Source of the DNA: Brachyspira pilosicoli
GTDB taxonomy: Bacteria > Spirochaetota > Brachyspiria > Brachyspirales > Brachyspiraceae
Assembly: GCF_019402445.1 (NCBI RefSeq)
Contig: NZ_SRZM01000184.1
Span: 1-15,724, forward strand
Direction: 5' to 3'
Length of the DNA: 15,724 bases
The translations under genes were made by a program, and so were the position numbers. Every line of letters begins with the position of its first letter. The first letter of the stretch is position 1. Positions 7,324 to 15,237 of this stretch are shown here, in pieces. The notes beneath the pieces were generated by a model that saw only the letters and a list, made by a program, of their open reading frames with translations, made no database searches and was not told the origin of the DNA.

Positions 7324-9138
7324 ATGGTTGATATAAGAACAATCAGAGGAAAAGATAAGACCGATGCTTTTGCTAAGGCTAGAGTTGAGTATGGAAGCAA
7401 TTTTTATATATTGTCTAGTAAAGATATTCAAGTTGGCGGTTTTTTGGGACTTGGAAAAAAGACTGAGCATGAAATTAGAATAATGCTAAATAATTCTATA
7501 TATGATAAAAAAAATGCTGATAAAGAAATAAATAATAATAATGTGGAAGAAGAAGAGAGCTATAATAATAAATTAAATAGTGATAGAATAGAAATGAATA
7601 AGCATAAGACAGAAGTGTTAGATGCTAGTGAAATGGCTGAGAGACTTATTAATCTTAATAATGCTTTGAAAAAATCTGCTCGTGAAAGAAGCGAAAATTT
7701 AATGGCTAAAAAGAGTGCTGCTGCTGTAAATATTACTGAAGTTGAAAATGCTGAACTTGTTAATAATAATAAATCTTTTAAGCCTATGCAATTTGAAGAA
7801 AGATATGAGGAAAGAAAAGTAAATAATAACTTAAATGATTTTAATGGTAATTATAATTTTGGTATGATGGGCGGTGCTTTATTAAGTGATTCGGATACTT
7901 CATATGTTAGAAATACTGCTCATAAAGAAGATGATTATTCAGTATATAATTCTCAATATCAACAAAAAAATAATGTAGATAGTATAGAAGCAAATGTTAA
8001 AAGAATTCTTCAAGATCAACTAAAAGATATAGTTAAAGAATATTTAGAAAATAATATTCCAAACATAGATAGAAATAATTTTAACTCCAAGAATTATAAT
8101 AGAAGAGAAAAAAGTAATAATAGTTTTTATCAAAACAATGATTATGATAGTATATTTCAAAATGAAGAGAGAAGTTTAAAAAATACTATAGAAGAAATAA
8201 AGAATTATAGAAGAGAGGATAATCATTTAAACTCTTCCATTAATAAAACTAACTTTAATAATTTTTATCAAGATGATTTTGAAGAAGATAATGATGATAA
8301 TTCATATCCTAATAAAAATATTATCACTAAAGATTCTTCTGTTACAGATAGTATGGAAGATAGTTTTAATTTCTTAAGACACAGAGAGTTTCCAGAAGAA
8401 GTTTTAATTGAATTAAGAGAATATTTACTTACTTCAAGCAATGCAAGATTTTTTCAATCTAAAGATGTTATAAAAGAAGAGATAGAGAGATATTTTTCAA
8501 GCAGATTGCTTCTTGCTAATGGAATAGATATAGGTTCTAAAAAGAAAATAGTAGTATTCGTTGGACCTACTGGTGTTGGTAAAACTACTACAATACCTAA
8601 AATAGCAGCTCAGTATATGAGATCAGGCAAGAAAGTATCATTTGTAACAATAGATAATTATAGAATAGCAGCAGTTGATCAGCTTCAAAGATATGCTAGT
8701 ATAATGAAAGTTCCTTTTACTAGTGCTAGTACTCCAGAGGCTTTGAGAGCAGAGATACGCAAATTAGATAGTTCATCTTTACTTTTTATAGACACTATGG
8801 GACGTTCGCCTAAGAGTGTTGAAGAGATAGTATCTATGTCTAAATATTTTAATACTGTTGGAAGATTTGATATGGACGTTCAGCTTGTAATGAGTTCTAC
8901 TGCTAAATATAAAGATGCTCTAAAGATTATGAATGCATTTAAGCCTGCAAACTATAAAGGCATTATTTTAACTAAAGTAGATGAAACTGATTATTTAGCT
9001 TCGTCTTTATGTGCTATATCTAAAAGTAAAGTTCCTATCACTTATGTAACTTATGGTCAGGGAGTTCCTAAAGATATTGCTCCTGCTAAAAGATACGCTC
9101 ACAAGATGATAGAAGGTTTATTTGGAAACGATAGATAA
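7324..9138 (+). CDS. flhF: Flagellar placement GTPase FlhF
   Basis: FlhF is an SRP-family GTPase that marks the pole and recruits the first flagellar parts. The 604 residues divide into an N-terminal domain (1-55, including GGFLGLGKK at 38-46), a long linker rich in Asn, Asp, Glu and Ser (about 60-350), a helical N-like region (about 365-405) and the GTPase domain. GTPase motifs seen are P-loop GPTGVGKT (414-421), DNYRIAAVDQLQ (the SRP-type insertion region), DTMGRS (490-495) and TKVDETD (550-556). The protein is far longer than the usual 360-450 residues because of the linker. The G3 motif reads DTMGR instead of the common DTAGR. The ribosome-binding site GGGAG (7311-7315) is 8 bases before the ATG. 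flhG follows after 30 bases, as in many bacteria. Confidence 0.96.
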   Translation: MVDIRTIRGKDKTDAFAKARVEYGSNFYILSSKDIQVGGFLGLGKKTEHEIRIMLNNSIYDKKNADKEINNNNVEEEESYNNKLNSDRIEMNKHKTEVLDASEMAERLINLNNALKKSARERSENLMAKKSAAAVNITEVENAELVNNNKSFKPMQFEERYEERKVNNNLNDFNGNYNFGMMGGALLSDSDTSYVRNTAHKEDDYSVYNSQYQQKNNVDSIEANVKRILQDQLKDIVKEYLENNIPNIDRNNFNSKNYNRREKSNNSFYQNNDYDSIFQNEERSLKNTIEEIKNYRREDNHLNSSINKTNFNNFYQDDFEEDNDDNSYPNKNIITKDSSVTDSMEDSFNFLRHREFPEEVLIELREYLLTSSNARFFQSKDVIKEEIERYFSSRLLLANGIDIGSKKKIVVFVGPTGVGKTTTIPKIAAQYMRSGKKVSFVTIDNYRIAAVDQLQRYASIMKVPFTSASTPEALRAEIRKLDSSSLLFIDTMGRSPKSVEEIVSMSKYFNTVGRFDMDVQLVMSSTAKYKDALKIMNAFKPANYKGIILTKVDETDYLASSLCAISKSKVPITYVTYGQGVPKDIAPAKRYAHKMIEGLFGNDR

Positions 9139-9168
9139 AAAATTAATTATTAGGAATTATAAAATATT

Positions 9169-10047
9169 ATGAAAGATCAAGCAGATGAATTAAGAAAAAT
9201 GATGGAAGTAAAAGATAAACGTCCTCAGCGTATAATTAGTATAACTAGCGGTAAGGGCGGTGTAGGAAAAACTAATATTGCTATAAATTTGGCTATAGCA
9301 TTACAACAGCTTGGAAAGAATGTACTTCTAATAGATGCAGATCTTGGGCTTGGTAATGTTAATGTTATATTGGGTACTATACCTGAATATAACTTATACC
9401 ATGTTATAAAGGGTACTAAGAAGATACATGAGGTGGTACTCGAAACAGAGTATGGTATTAGATATATTGCGGGGGCTTCTGGTTTTTCATCTTTGGCAAA
9501 TCTATCTAGCAGAGGTTTAACTAAATTAATAAACAGCATGGATTCTTTAAATGATGCTGATATTATTATAATTGATACTGGTGCTGGAATATCTGATAAT
9601 GTTTTATATTTTTTACTTTCTTCAGATGAGAACATTGTTGTTACTATACCAGAGCCTACAGCTATACTTGATGCTTATGGAGTAATAAAATCTATAGCTC
9701 CAGAAAATCCTAAGGCAGATATAAAGATTTTGGTTAATAGAGTAACCAAGGCATCTGAAGGTAAGGATGTTGGAGATAAGATTATAGAGGTTAGTAAGAG
9801 ATATTTGGATATGGATATTAAATATTTAGGATATGTTCTTGAAGATAAAACTATTGCTTATTCTGTATCTCAGCAGCTTCCTTTTTATCAATATGATAAT
9901 AAATGTCATGCTTCTATTTCTATACATAATATAGCTAAAAAAATTATTGATATGGAATATGATGAAGAGAAAGATAGCAGAGGGTTATCTGGTTTTATGG
10001 AATCGTTGTTTGCCTTTGTTAGTAGAAGAGAGAATAGAATTTATTAA
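9169..10047 (+). CDS. flhG: Flagellar number regulator FlhG (MinD-type ATPase)
   Basis: FlhG (FleN/YlxH) is a MinD-type ATPase that limits flagellar number and stimulates the GTPase of FlhF. In this 292-residue protein the first residues read MKDQADELRKMM, containing the DQAxxLR motif (3-9) known to form the FlhF-activating helix; that supports the ATG at 9169, although its AGGAA site (9152-9156) is 12 bases away. The deviant Walker A box GKGGVGKT is at 28-35, followed by the switch region LLIDADLGLGNVNVILG and the Walker B-like IIIIDTGAGIS. A basic/hydrophobic C-terminal stretch near the end (NIAKKIIDME and SGFMESLFAFVSRR) could serve as the membrane-binding amphipathic helix typical of MinD relatives. 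It follows flhF and probably acts with it. Confidence 0.96.
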   Translation: MKDQADELRKMMEVKDKRPQRIISITSGKGGVGKTNIAINLAIALQQLGKNVLLIDADLGLGNVNVILGTIPEYNLYHVIKGTKKIHEVVLETEYGIRYIAGASGFSSLANLSSRGLTKLINSMDSLNDADIIIIDTGAGISDNVLYFLLSSDENIVVTIPEPTAILDAYGVIKSIAPENPKADIKILVNRVTKASEGKDVGDKIIEVSKRYLDMDIKYLGYVLEDKTIAYSVSQQLPFYQYDNKCHASISIHNIAKKIIDMEYDEEKDSRGLSGFMESLFAFVSRRENRIY

Positions 10048-10072
10048 ATAATTGAGTTATAGAGGTTTATTT

Positions 10073-10744
10073 ATGAATGAGTATATGGCTAAAGTAAAAA
10101 AATATTTTTCTAGCAATTTTGGTAAACTGTCACTTATTATAATGGGTATATCATTTGTACTTACTTTTTTATTTTCTACATTGTTTAGAAATAGAATAGA
10201 TGTATCTATTATAAGGGCTTTTATATCTACGGTCATTACTGGTATTATATTGTATACTTTGGCTATAGTTTTAAAAAAGTTTTTATCTGATGTTATAGAG
10301 TCTTCTGGAGTTTTTGACAATAATATTTCTAATAATGAAGTATCTAACAATAGTGAGGCAGTTAAAGAAAATATAGATGATAATAATACAATAGAAAATA
10401 ATAATAATTCAGAAACTCCTATTACTGATTCTTTGGAAATGAACAAAATGGATAATAATATTGCTGATAATAATGAATCAGATAATAATCTTATGCCTAG
10501 TATTGATAATATAAATATTGATAAAAATAAGAAAGTAGATTATCATAATACAGGCGATATAGGGGACATAATATCTTCCGTTACTAATAATTCTAATACA
10601 GAAGATGTAAGCGATTATTTTCCTCTAAAAAAAGAGAGTGCTGATGCAGTTAATTTAGAGAGGGAAGTAAAGGAAGACCCTGAAAAGGTTGCTAAAGCAG
10701 TAAGGACTATGCTTGCTAAAGAAGAGAAAAAAGAAAGCAAATAA
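10073..10744 (+). CDS. Two-pass membrane protein with FliF-like C-terminal tail
   Basis: Not a family I can name. I choose the ATG at 10073 (AGAGG at 10061-10065, 7 bases upstream) over a TTG at 10052. The 223-residue protein has a short basic N-terminus, two predicted membrane helices (about 19-38 and 47-68) with a short loop, then a low-complexity linker full of Asn and Asp (about 80-160). The charged C-terminus contains DPEKVAKAVRTML (202-214) followed by a basic/acidic end. That tail resembles the C-terminal FliG-binding tail of FliF as I recall it from Salmonella (DPRVVALVIRQWM near the end): D-P, V-A, R and a final hydrophobic match in spacing. With both termini probably cytoplasmic, it could tether a rotor or export protein to the membrane; this is inference. 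It lies between flhG and the flagellar sigma factor, 25 and 29 bases from them. Confidence 0.8.
   Translation: MNEYMAKVKKYFSSNFGKLSLIIMGISFVLTFLFSTLFRNRIDVSIIRAFISTVITGIILYTLAIVLKKFLSDVIESSGVFDNNISNNEVSNNSEAVKENIDDNNTIENNNNSETPITDSLEMNKMDNNIADNNESDNNLMPSIDNINIDKNKKVDYHNTGDIGDIISSVTNNSNTEDVSDYFPLKKESADAVNLEREVKEDPEKVAKAVRTMLAKEEKKESK
10316..10540 (+). repeat. Low-complexity AAT/GAT-rich tract
   Basis: Runs of AAT, GAT and GAA codons encode the Asn/Asp-rich linker of the membrane protein at 10073-10744. The tract is irregular rather than a perfect tandem repeat, but its composition makes it prone to length change between strains. Confidence 0.5.
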
Positions 10745-10773
10745 AATAAAAAAATAAAAAGTAGAGTATCATT

Positions 10774-11586
10774 ATGAAAAAGAATAAGAAAGGCATAATA
10801 CCAAATATAACAGATGATAATGAACAGGAGTATTGGATTGAGTATAAAAAAACTCTTTCACCTCATATAAAAGAAGCATTAGTAAAAAAATATACTAATT
10901 TGGTTAAATATGTGGCTAATCAAATAAACTTTAATATGAAAGCTACACCGGATATAGAATTTGGTGATTTAGAAGGTTATGGTGCTTTAGGTTTAATAGA
11001 TGCTATAGATAAGTATGACCCAAATAAAGAAGTTAAATTCAAAACTTATGCTACAACAAGAATAAAAGGTTCTATTTATGATGAGCTTAGAAAAATAGAT
11101 AAACTTCCAAGATCTATAAGAAGAGAGATAAAAGATATAGAAATTGCAAGGGAGTTTTTAGAAAGCAAATTAGGTCGCAATGTGAACTCTCAAGAGATAG
11201 CAGATACTATGGGAATACCTTTAAGTAAAATTAACGAAACTATGAGATATTCTATAGAAGCATCTACTACTTCTTTAAGTGAGGTTTGGTATCATGGAGA
11301 TGATTCTGATGAAATATCTATAATGGATACTTTAAAGGCCAGTGATAAAAATAATCCTGAGTATCTTGCTGAGAGAAAAGATGTACAAAAAAAGATTGTT
11401 GAGGCTTTGGATAAATTACCAGAAAAAGAGAGAAGTGTTCTTATACTATATTATTATGAAGAGTTAACTTTAAAAGAGATTGGTAAAGTATTGGATGTAT
11501 CAGAGAGTAGGGTATCTCAGCTTCATACAAAGGCTGTGCAGCAATTAAGATACAGTCTTTCAGAGATAAAAAAACAATTACTATAG
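10774..11586 (+). CDS. fliA: Flagellar sigma factor, sigma-28 family (FliA/WhiG)
   Basis: A 270-residue sigma-70 family factor of the FliA/WhiG type, expected to direct RNA polymerase to late flagellar and chemotaxis genes. Region 2 covers about 36-108: LVKKYTNLVKYVANQI, then DLEGYGALGLIDAIDKYDP (65-83) and the -10 recognition part FKTYATTRIKGSIYDELRK (89-107). Region 3 is about 112-160 (LPRSIRREIKDIE and the RNVNSQEIADTMGI stretch). Region 4 is about 205-262, with LPEKERSVLILYYYEELTLK (215-234) and the helix-turn-helix IGKVLDVSESRVSQLHTKAV (236-255). This two-domain layout without region 1.1 is typical. The ribosome-binding site is weak. No anti-sigma factor FlgM is in the window. The gene sits within the export/placement operon, so early flagellar transcription would also make this sigma factor. 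Confidence 0.94.
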   Translation: MKKNKKGIIPNITDDNEQEYWIEYKKTLSPHIKEALVKKYTNLVKYVANQINFNMKATPDIEFGDLEGYGALGLIDAIDKYDPNKEVKFKTYATTRIKGSIYDELRKIDKLPRSIRREIKDIEIAREFLESKLGRNVNSQEIADTMGIPLSKINETMRYSIEASTTSLSEVWYHGDDSDEISIMDTLKASDKNNPEYLAERKDVQKKIVEALDKLPEKERSVLILYYYEELTLKEIGKVLDVSESRVSQLHTKAVQQLRYSLSEIKKQLL

Positions 11587-11599
11587 TAGGTGGTTTTTT

Positions 11600-13570
11600 A
11601 TGAATGAATTAAAAAGAAAAATTTTACAGAGTGATTTTTACAAAGATATTTATAATAATCAGAATTCGCGTTCTATAGAATTGGAAGTTGAGAATTTGGA
11701 AGATGGTATGCATCAGGCTGCTGCTATATTTCAATGTCCTGTATATGAATTATCTTATAAAATTATTAGAGATAGAAGTACAGGAATTCTTAGAAAGCTT
11801 CATTCTAATCCTTATTTAATAAGATATACTCATATAAAATATGATAAATCTAGTATTACATATGGTCATACTGTTGATTATTCTACTACTTCTAATATGG
11901 AACATAATGACAATGTTGTTATTGATAAAGATACAAGCATAATAGTAAGAGTGAAAAGAGATGGAGTATTTTTAAAAGTTTCTCCTCCTACTGCTGATGG
12001 AACTAGAATAGAAGATGTAAAAGCTTTAGAAAAAAAATTAATAGAAGCTGGTATTAAACATTATGATTCTAATTTGGCTAAAGAGGTTTTGCATGAACAA
12101 AAAGGTGAATATATAAAAATAGCTGATTGGGACCCTTCAAAATCTGTATATAATGCTAAGATTACATATACTATTACAGAAGATAATATGCAAGCTTATA
12201 TTACTGTTAGTAAGCCAAACAATGGCGGAAGAGAAATTGACTTGCAAGATGCTAAGGAATTATTAGAAAATAGCGGAATTGTGTTTGGATTAAAAGAAGA
12301 TAATATTTCAAAGCTTTTGGAAGATGGTACTTTTAATGTTCCAATACTTGCTGCTGAAGGACTTTATCCTAAAATTGGTCAGAATGCTAAAATAGAATAT
12401 TTAGTTAAGGTTAATAAAGATATTATACCAAAGTATATAGATGAAGATGAGTCTATAGATTATAAAGATTTGAGTATAGTTGAAAATGTATCTGAAGGGC
12501 AGAAACTAGCACATAAGATTCCTGCTACTGAGGGAGAGCATGGTATTAATGTTTTAGGTACAAAGATAGAGGCTAAAGATGGTAAAGATATAGATTTAAA
12601 AGATATACTTGGGGATAATGTTGTTATAGATGGTGATTATATAGTTGCTGGTATAAATGGACAAGTTTTATTAAAAGGTAAGTTATTAAGTGTTGAGCCT
12701 GTATTTGAGGTTTCTGGAGATGTAGGACCTGAGACTGGTAATATTAATTTTATAGGAAGTGTTCTTGTTAAGGGAAGTGTTAGTGATAATTTCTCTATAA
12801 AAGCCGAAGGTAATATTGAGGTTAATGGTACTGTTGGTAAATGCGACCTTGAGGCTAAGGGAGATATTATAGTAAAACTTGGTATACAAGGCAATGAAAA
12901 TAGTTTTGTTAAGGCAGGTGGAGATGTTATTGCTAAGTTTATACAGTTTTCTAATGTTGAATCTGCTAATAATGTTGTGGTTACTGAGGCTATACTTAAT
13001 TCTAATATAGATGCTGATAACAGAATAATACTTACAGGTAAAAGAGCTTCTGCAAGTGGCGGAGTATTAAGAGCATTGTATGAAGTTAATGGTAAAGTAT
13101 TGGGTTCTCCTTCTGGAACAAAAACTACTATAGAAACAGGGGTTAGTCCTGCTAAAAGAAGAAATATTGCTGCTATGGATAAAGAAAAAGAAGAACTTGA
13201 TGTTGCTATAGAAGAGATAGAAAGAAGTATTAAGTCATTGGAACAGGCTGCTAAGGTGAGAAAATTAGACGATGAAAAAACTGAGCAATTACAAAGCTTA
13301 AAAGAGCAGCTTGAGCAGGCTAATAGCAGAAGAGAGGAAGTTGTTTTGGGAAGAGAAGCTTTATCACAGCAAATGGAAATAGAAAAAGTAGATTCTACAA
13401 TAAGTGCTGGTAAAGAAGCATTGGCGGGAGTTAAGCTTATTATAGGAAGTGCTGAATTTGATATTAGACAAACTTATAAGGCTGTTACTTTCTATGAGGA
13501 TAAAGGTTTGATACAAATTGATAAATATAGAGGTGAGCCTAAAAACGATAATAAGAAGAATGATATTTAA
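11600..13570 (+). CDS. FapA-family (DUF342) protein
   Basis: A 656-residue protein of the FapA/DUF342 family, found next to flagellar genes in many spirochaetes and Gram-positives; its role is poorly known. An N-terminal domain at about 25-80 has a strand-helix-strand pattern (SIELEVENLEDGMHQAAAIF, then YELSYKII and GILRKL) like Jag_N domains. A charged middle part precedes the diagnostic right-handed beta-helix-like repeats at about 367-480, with hallmark SGDVGPETGNINFIGSV and a series of G-D/N-I-x-V steps. A coiled coil follows at about 520-600 (KEELDVAIEEIERSIKSLEQ onward), then a short acidic/basic tail. No signal peptide or membrane helix, so it is cytoplasmic. AGGTGG (11588-11593) is 6 bases from the ATG, and only 13 bases separate it from the sigma gene. 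Confidence 0.9.
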   Translation: MNELKRKILQSDFYKDIYNNQNSRSIELEVENLEDGMHQAAAIFQCPVYELSYKIIRDRSTGILRKLHSNPYLIRYTHIKYDKSSITYGHTVDYSTTSNMEHNDNVVIDKDTSIIVRVKRDGVFLKVSPPTADGTRIEDVKALEKKLIEAGIKHYDSNLAKEVLHEQKGEYIKIADWDPSKSVYNAKITYTITEDNMQAYITVSKPNNGGREIDLQDAKELLENSGIVFGLKEDNISKLLEDGTFNVPILAAEGLYPKIGQNAKIEYLVKVNKDIIPKYIDEDESIDYKDLSIVENVSEGQKLAHKIPATEGEHGINVLGTKIEAKDGKDIDLKDILGDNVVIDGDYIVAGINGQVLLKGKLLSVEPVFEVSGDVGPETGNINFIGSVLVKGSVSDNFSIKAEGNIEVNGTVGKCDLEAKGDIIVKLGIQGNENSFVKAGGDVIAKFIQFSNVESANNVVVTEAILNSNIDADNRIILTGKRASASGGVLRALYEVNGKVLGSPSGTKTTIETGVSPAKRRNIAAMDKEKEELDVAIEEIERSIKSLEQAAKVRKLDDEKTEQLQSLKEQLEQANSRREEVVLGREALSQQMEIEKVDSTISAGKEALAGVKLIIGSAEFDIRQTYKAVTFYEDKGLIQIDKYRGEPKNDNKKNDI

Positions 13571-13585
13571 TTTGGAGTTTTTATT

Positions 13586-14563
13586 TTGGCTAATAAATAT
13601 TTTAATATAAATGATTTTTATAAGACGGCTATAGAATGTGCAATAGATGCTGACCCTAGAGGAAGAGATATTGTAGAAAAAGAGCTTGATATAGTAAAAA
13701 AAGATTATGAGGCTATAAAAGATAAAAGAAAAAAAGAGTGCTTTGATAAGGATAATTTATTTAATCCATATGCTGACAGCAGAATATTAAATATTGCAGA
13801 AGATAAAGAAATAAAGAAAATATTTTGCGGTATTGATATGCAGACTTCTGAACTTTTGCTTGCTGACAGATTAAATGAAAAAAAAGCCAAGATTGATTTA
13901 GTTGTTACTCATCACCCTAATGGTTATGCTTATGCTAAGTTTTATGAAGTAATAGCTATGCAGACTGATAAAAACTATCTTAATGGTGTTAATGTAAATA
14001 TATCTGAGGCTCTCACTAATAAAAGAATGTATGGAGTAGAGCGTTCTGTTTCTCCTTCTAATCATAATAGAGATGTTACAGCGGCTAAGCTTCTTAATCT
14101 TAATTATATGTGTATGCATACATTAGCAGATAATCATGTTGAAACTTTTTTAACTAATCTTATAAAAGAAAAAAATCCTTATAAGCTTTCTGATATATTA
14201 GATTTAATTAATGATATTGAAGAATATAAAATATCATCAAAAAATAATAATCCTCCTAAACTTTTTAATGGAAGTGAAAAAAACAGAGCTGGTAAAATTG
14301 TTGTAGATATGACTGGAGGAGCTTCTTTTGATATTGGAATGATTTCTGCTTTAGCTAATGCGGGTGTTGGTACTTTGGTTGTGATGCATTTATCTGATAA
14401 TCATGTAGAAGAGTGTAAAAAATATAATATTAATATTGTTTGTGCTGGGCATATGGCTAGTGATAGTTTGGGGCTTAATTTGCTTTTTAAGGCTATGAAA
14501 GAAAAAGCTAAAAAAAGTTTTGAAATACTTCCTGCTTCTGGATATATATTTGTGGAAAGATAA
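13586..14563 (+). CDS. NIF3-like putative metal-dependent hydrolase
   Basis: A 325-residue member of the NIF3/YqfO (DUF34) superfamily. Members bind two metal ions; their biochemical role is largely unresolved and the old GTP cyclohydrolase label is doubtful. Likely metal ligands seen are THH (108-110) after the strand AKIDLVV, the MHTLADNH stretch with H178 and D182, and the C-terminal GHMASD with H289 and D293, where most relatives have H-x3-E. A region of about 75 residues rich in Lys, Glu and Asp precedes the core, so the N-terminus is longer than usual. The start is TTG at 13586, well supported by GGAG (13574-13577) 8 bases upstream; the first internal ATG lies deep in the domain. It follows the FapA gene by 15 bases and overlaps the HAD gene start. 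Confidence 0.85.
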   Translation: MANKYFNINDFYKTAIECAIDADPRGRDIVEKELDIVKKDYEAIKDKRKKECFDKDNLFNPYADSRILNIAEDKEIKKIFCGIDMQTSELLLADRLNEKKAKIDLVVTHHPNGYAYAKFYEVIAMQTDKNYLNGVNVNISEALTNKRMYGVERSVSPSNHNRDVTAAKLLNLNYMCMHTLADNHVETFLTNLIKEKNPYKLSDILDLINDIEEYKISSKNNNPPKLFNGSEKNRAGKIVVDMTGGASFDIGMISALANAGVGTLVVMHLSDNHVEECKKYNINIVCAGHMASDSLGLNLLFKAMKEKAKKSFEILPASGYIFVER

Positions 14564-15237
14564 TGAAAAGTAAATATAAAAATATTCTATTCGATTTAGA
14601 TGGTACTATTACAGATTCTGCTAATGGTATTACAAATGCTGTTAAATATGGCATAAAAAAAATGTCTGAGATTTATCCTGAGTTAAATATTGTTTTACCT
14701 GAAGATGATATTTTAAGAAAGTTTATCGGACCTCCTCTTGATATTAGCTTTAAGAAATATATTTATGATAATCAAGATAAGGCAATGGAGTTTATAAAAT
14801 ATTACAGAGAAGATTATAATGGAAATGATGGGCTTTTTAATTGCACACTTTATGACGGTATATATGATTTAATAAAAACTTTATATAACAATAATTTTAA
14901 TACCTATTTAGCAACTGCAAAGCCTTTAGAATCAGCTGTTAGAATAATAAAGCATTTTGATTTGGATAAATATTTTACTAATATGTATGGGGCTATTTTT
15001 GGGGGAGCTATAAAAAATAAACTTGATGTTTTAAAAGAGGCTTTTCTTAAAGAAAACTTTAATAAAAATGAAACTATTATGATTGGCGACAGAATAGATG
15101 ATATAGAAGCTTCTAAAAATATGGGGTTTGACTCTATAGCTGTGAGATATGGTTTTGGAAATGATGAAGAGTTTAGAGATGCCACATATATAGTAAATAA
15201 TACTAAAGAGATTTTAGATATTATTATCACTAAATAA
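14563..15237 (+). CDS. HAD-superfamily phosphatase, phosphoglycolate phosphatase-like
   Basis: A 224-residue haloacid dehalogenase-type phosphatase. Motif I is FDLDGTITDS (10-19) with nucleophile D11 and acid/base D13. Motif II is T118 in LATAK, the motif III lysine is in KNK (151-153), and motif IV is MIGDRIDDIEASKNMG (173-188). The helical cap contains IGPPL (56-60), common in Gph/PpaX-like members, so a small phosphorylated metabolite such as 2-phosphoglycolate or a nucleotide is a likely substrate, though this cannot be decided from sequence. The ATG overlaps the last base of the NIF3 stop codon (TAATG), with GGAAAG just upstream, so translation is probably coupled. Its 3' end overlaps the convergent recO by 24 bases. 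Confidence 0.9.
   Translation: MKSKYKNILFDLDGTITDSANGITNAVKYGIKKMSEIYPELNIVLPEDDILRKFIGPPLDISFKKYIYDNQDKAMEFIKYYREDYNGNDGLFNCTLYDGIYDLIKTLYNNNFNTYLATAKPLESAVRIIKHFDLDKYFTNMYGAIFGGAIKNKLDVLKEAFLKENFNKNETIMIGDRIDDIEASKNMGFDSIAVRYGFGNDEEFRDATYIVNNTKEILDIIITK

Noticed and set aside
9225..9635. 136-residue open frame on the minus strand
   Set aside because: It is antisense to the ATPase core of flhG, with no start signal or known motif.
10052..10072. Upstream TTG start for the membrane protein
   Set aside because: The AGAGG site lies downstream of this TTG and at proper distance from the ATG at 10073.
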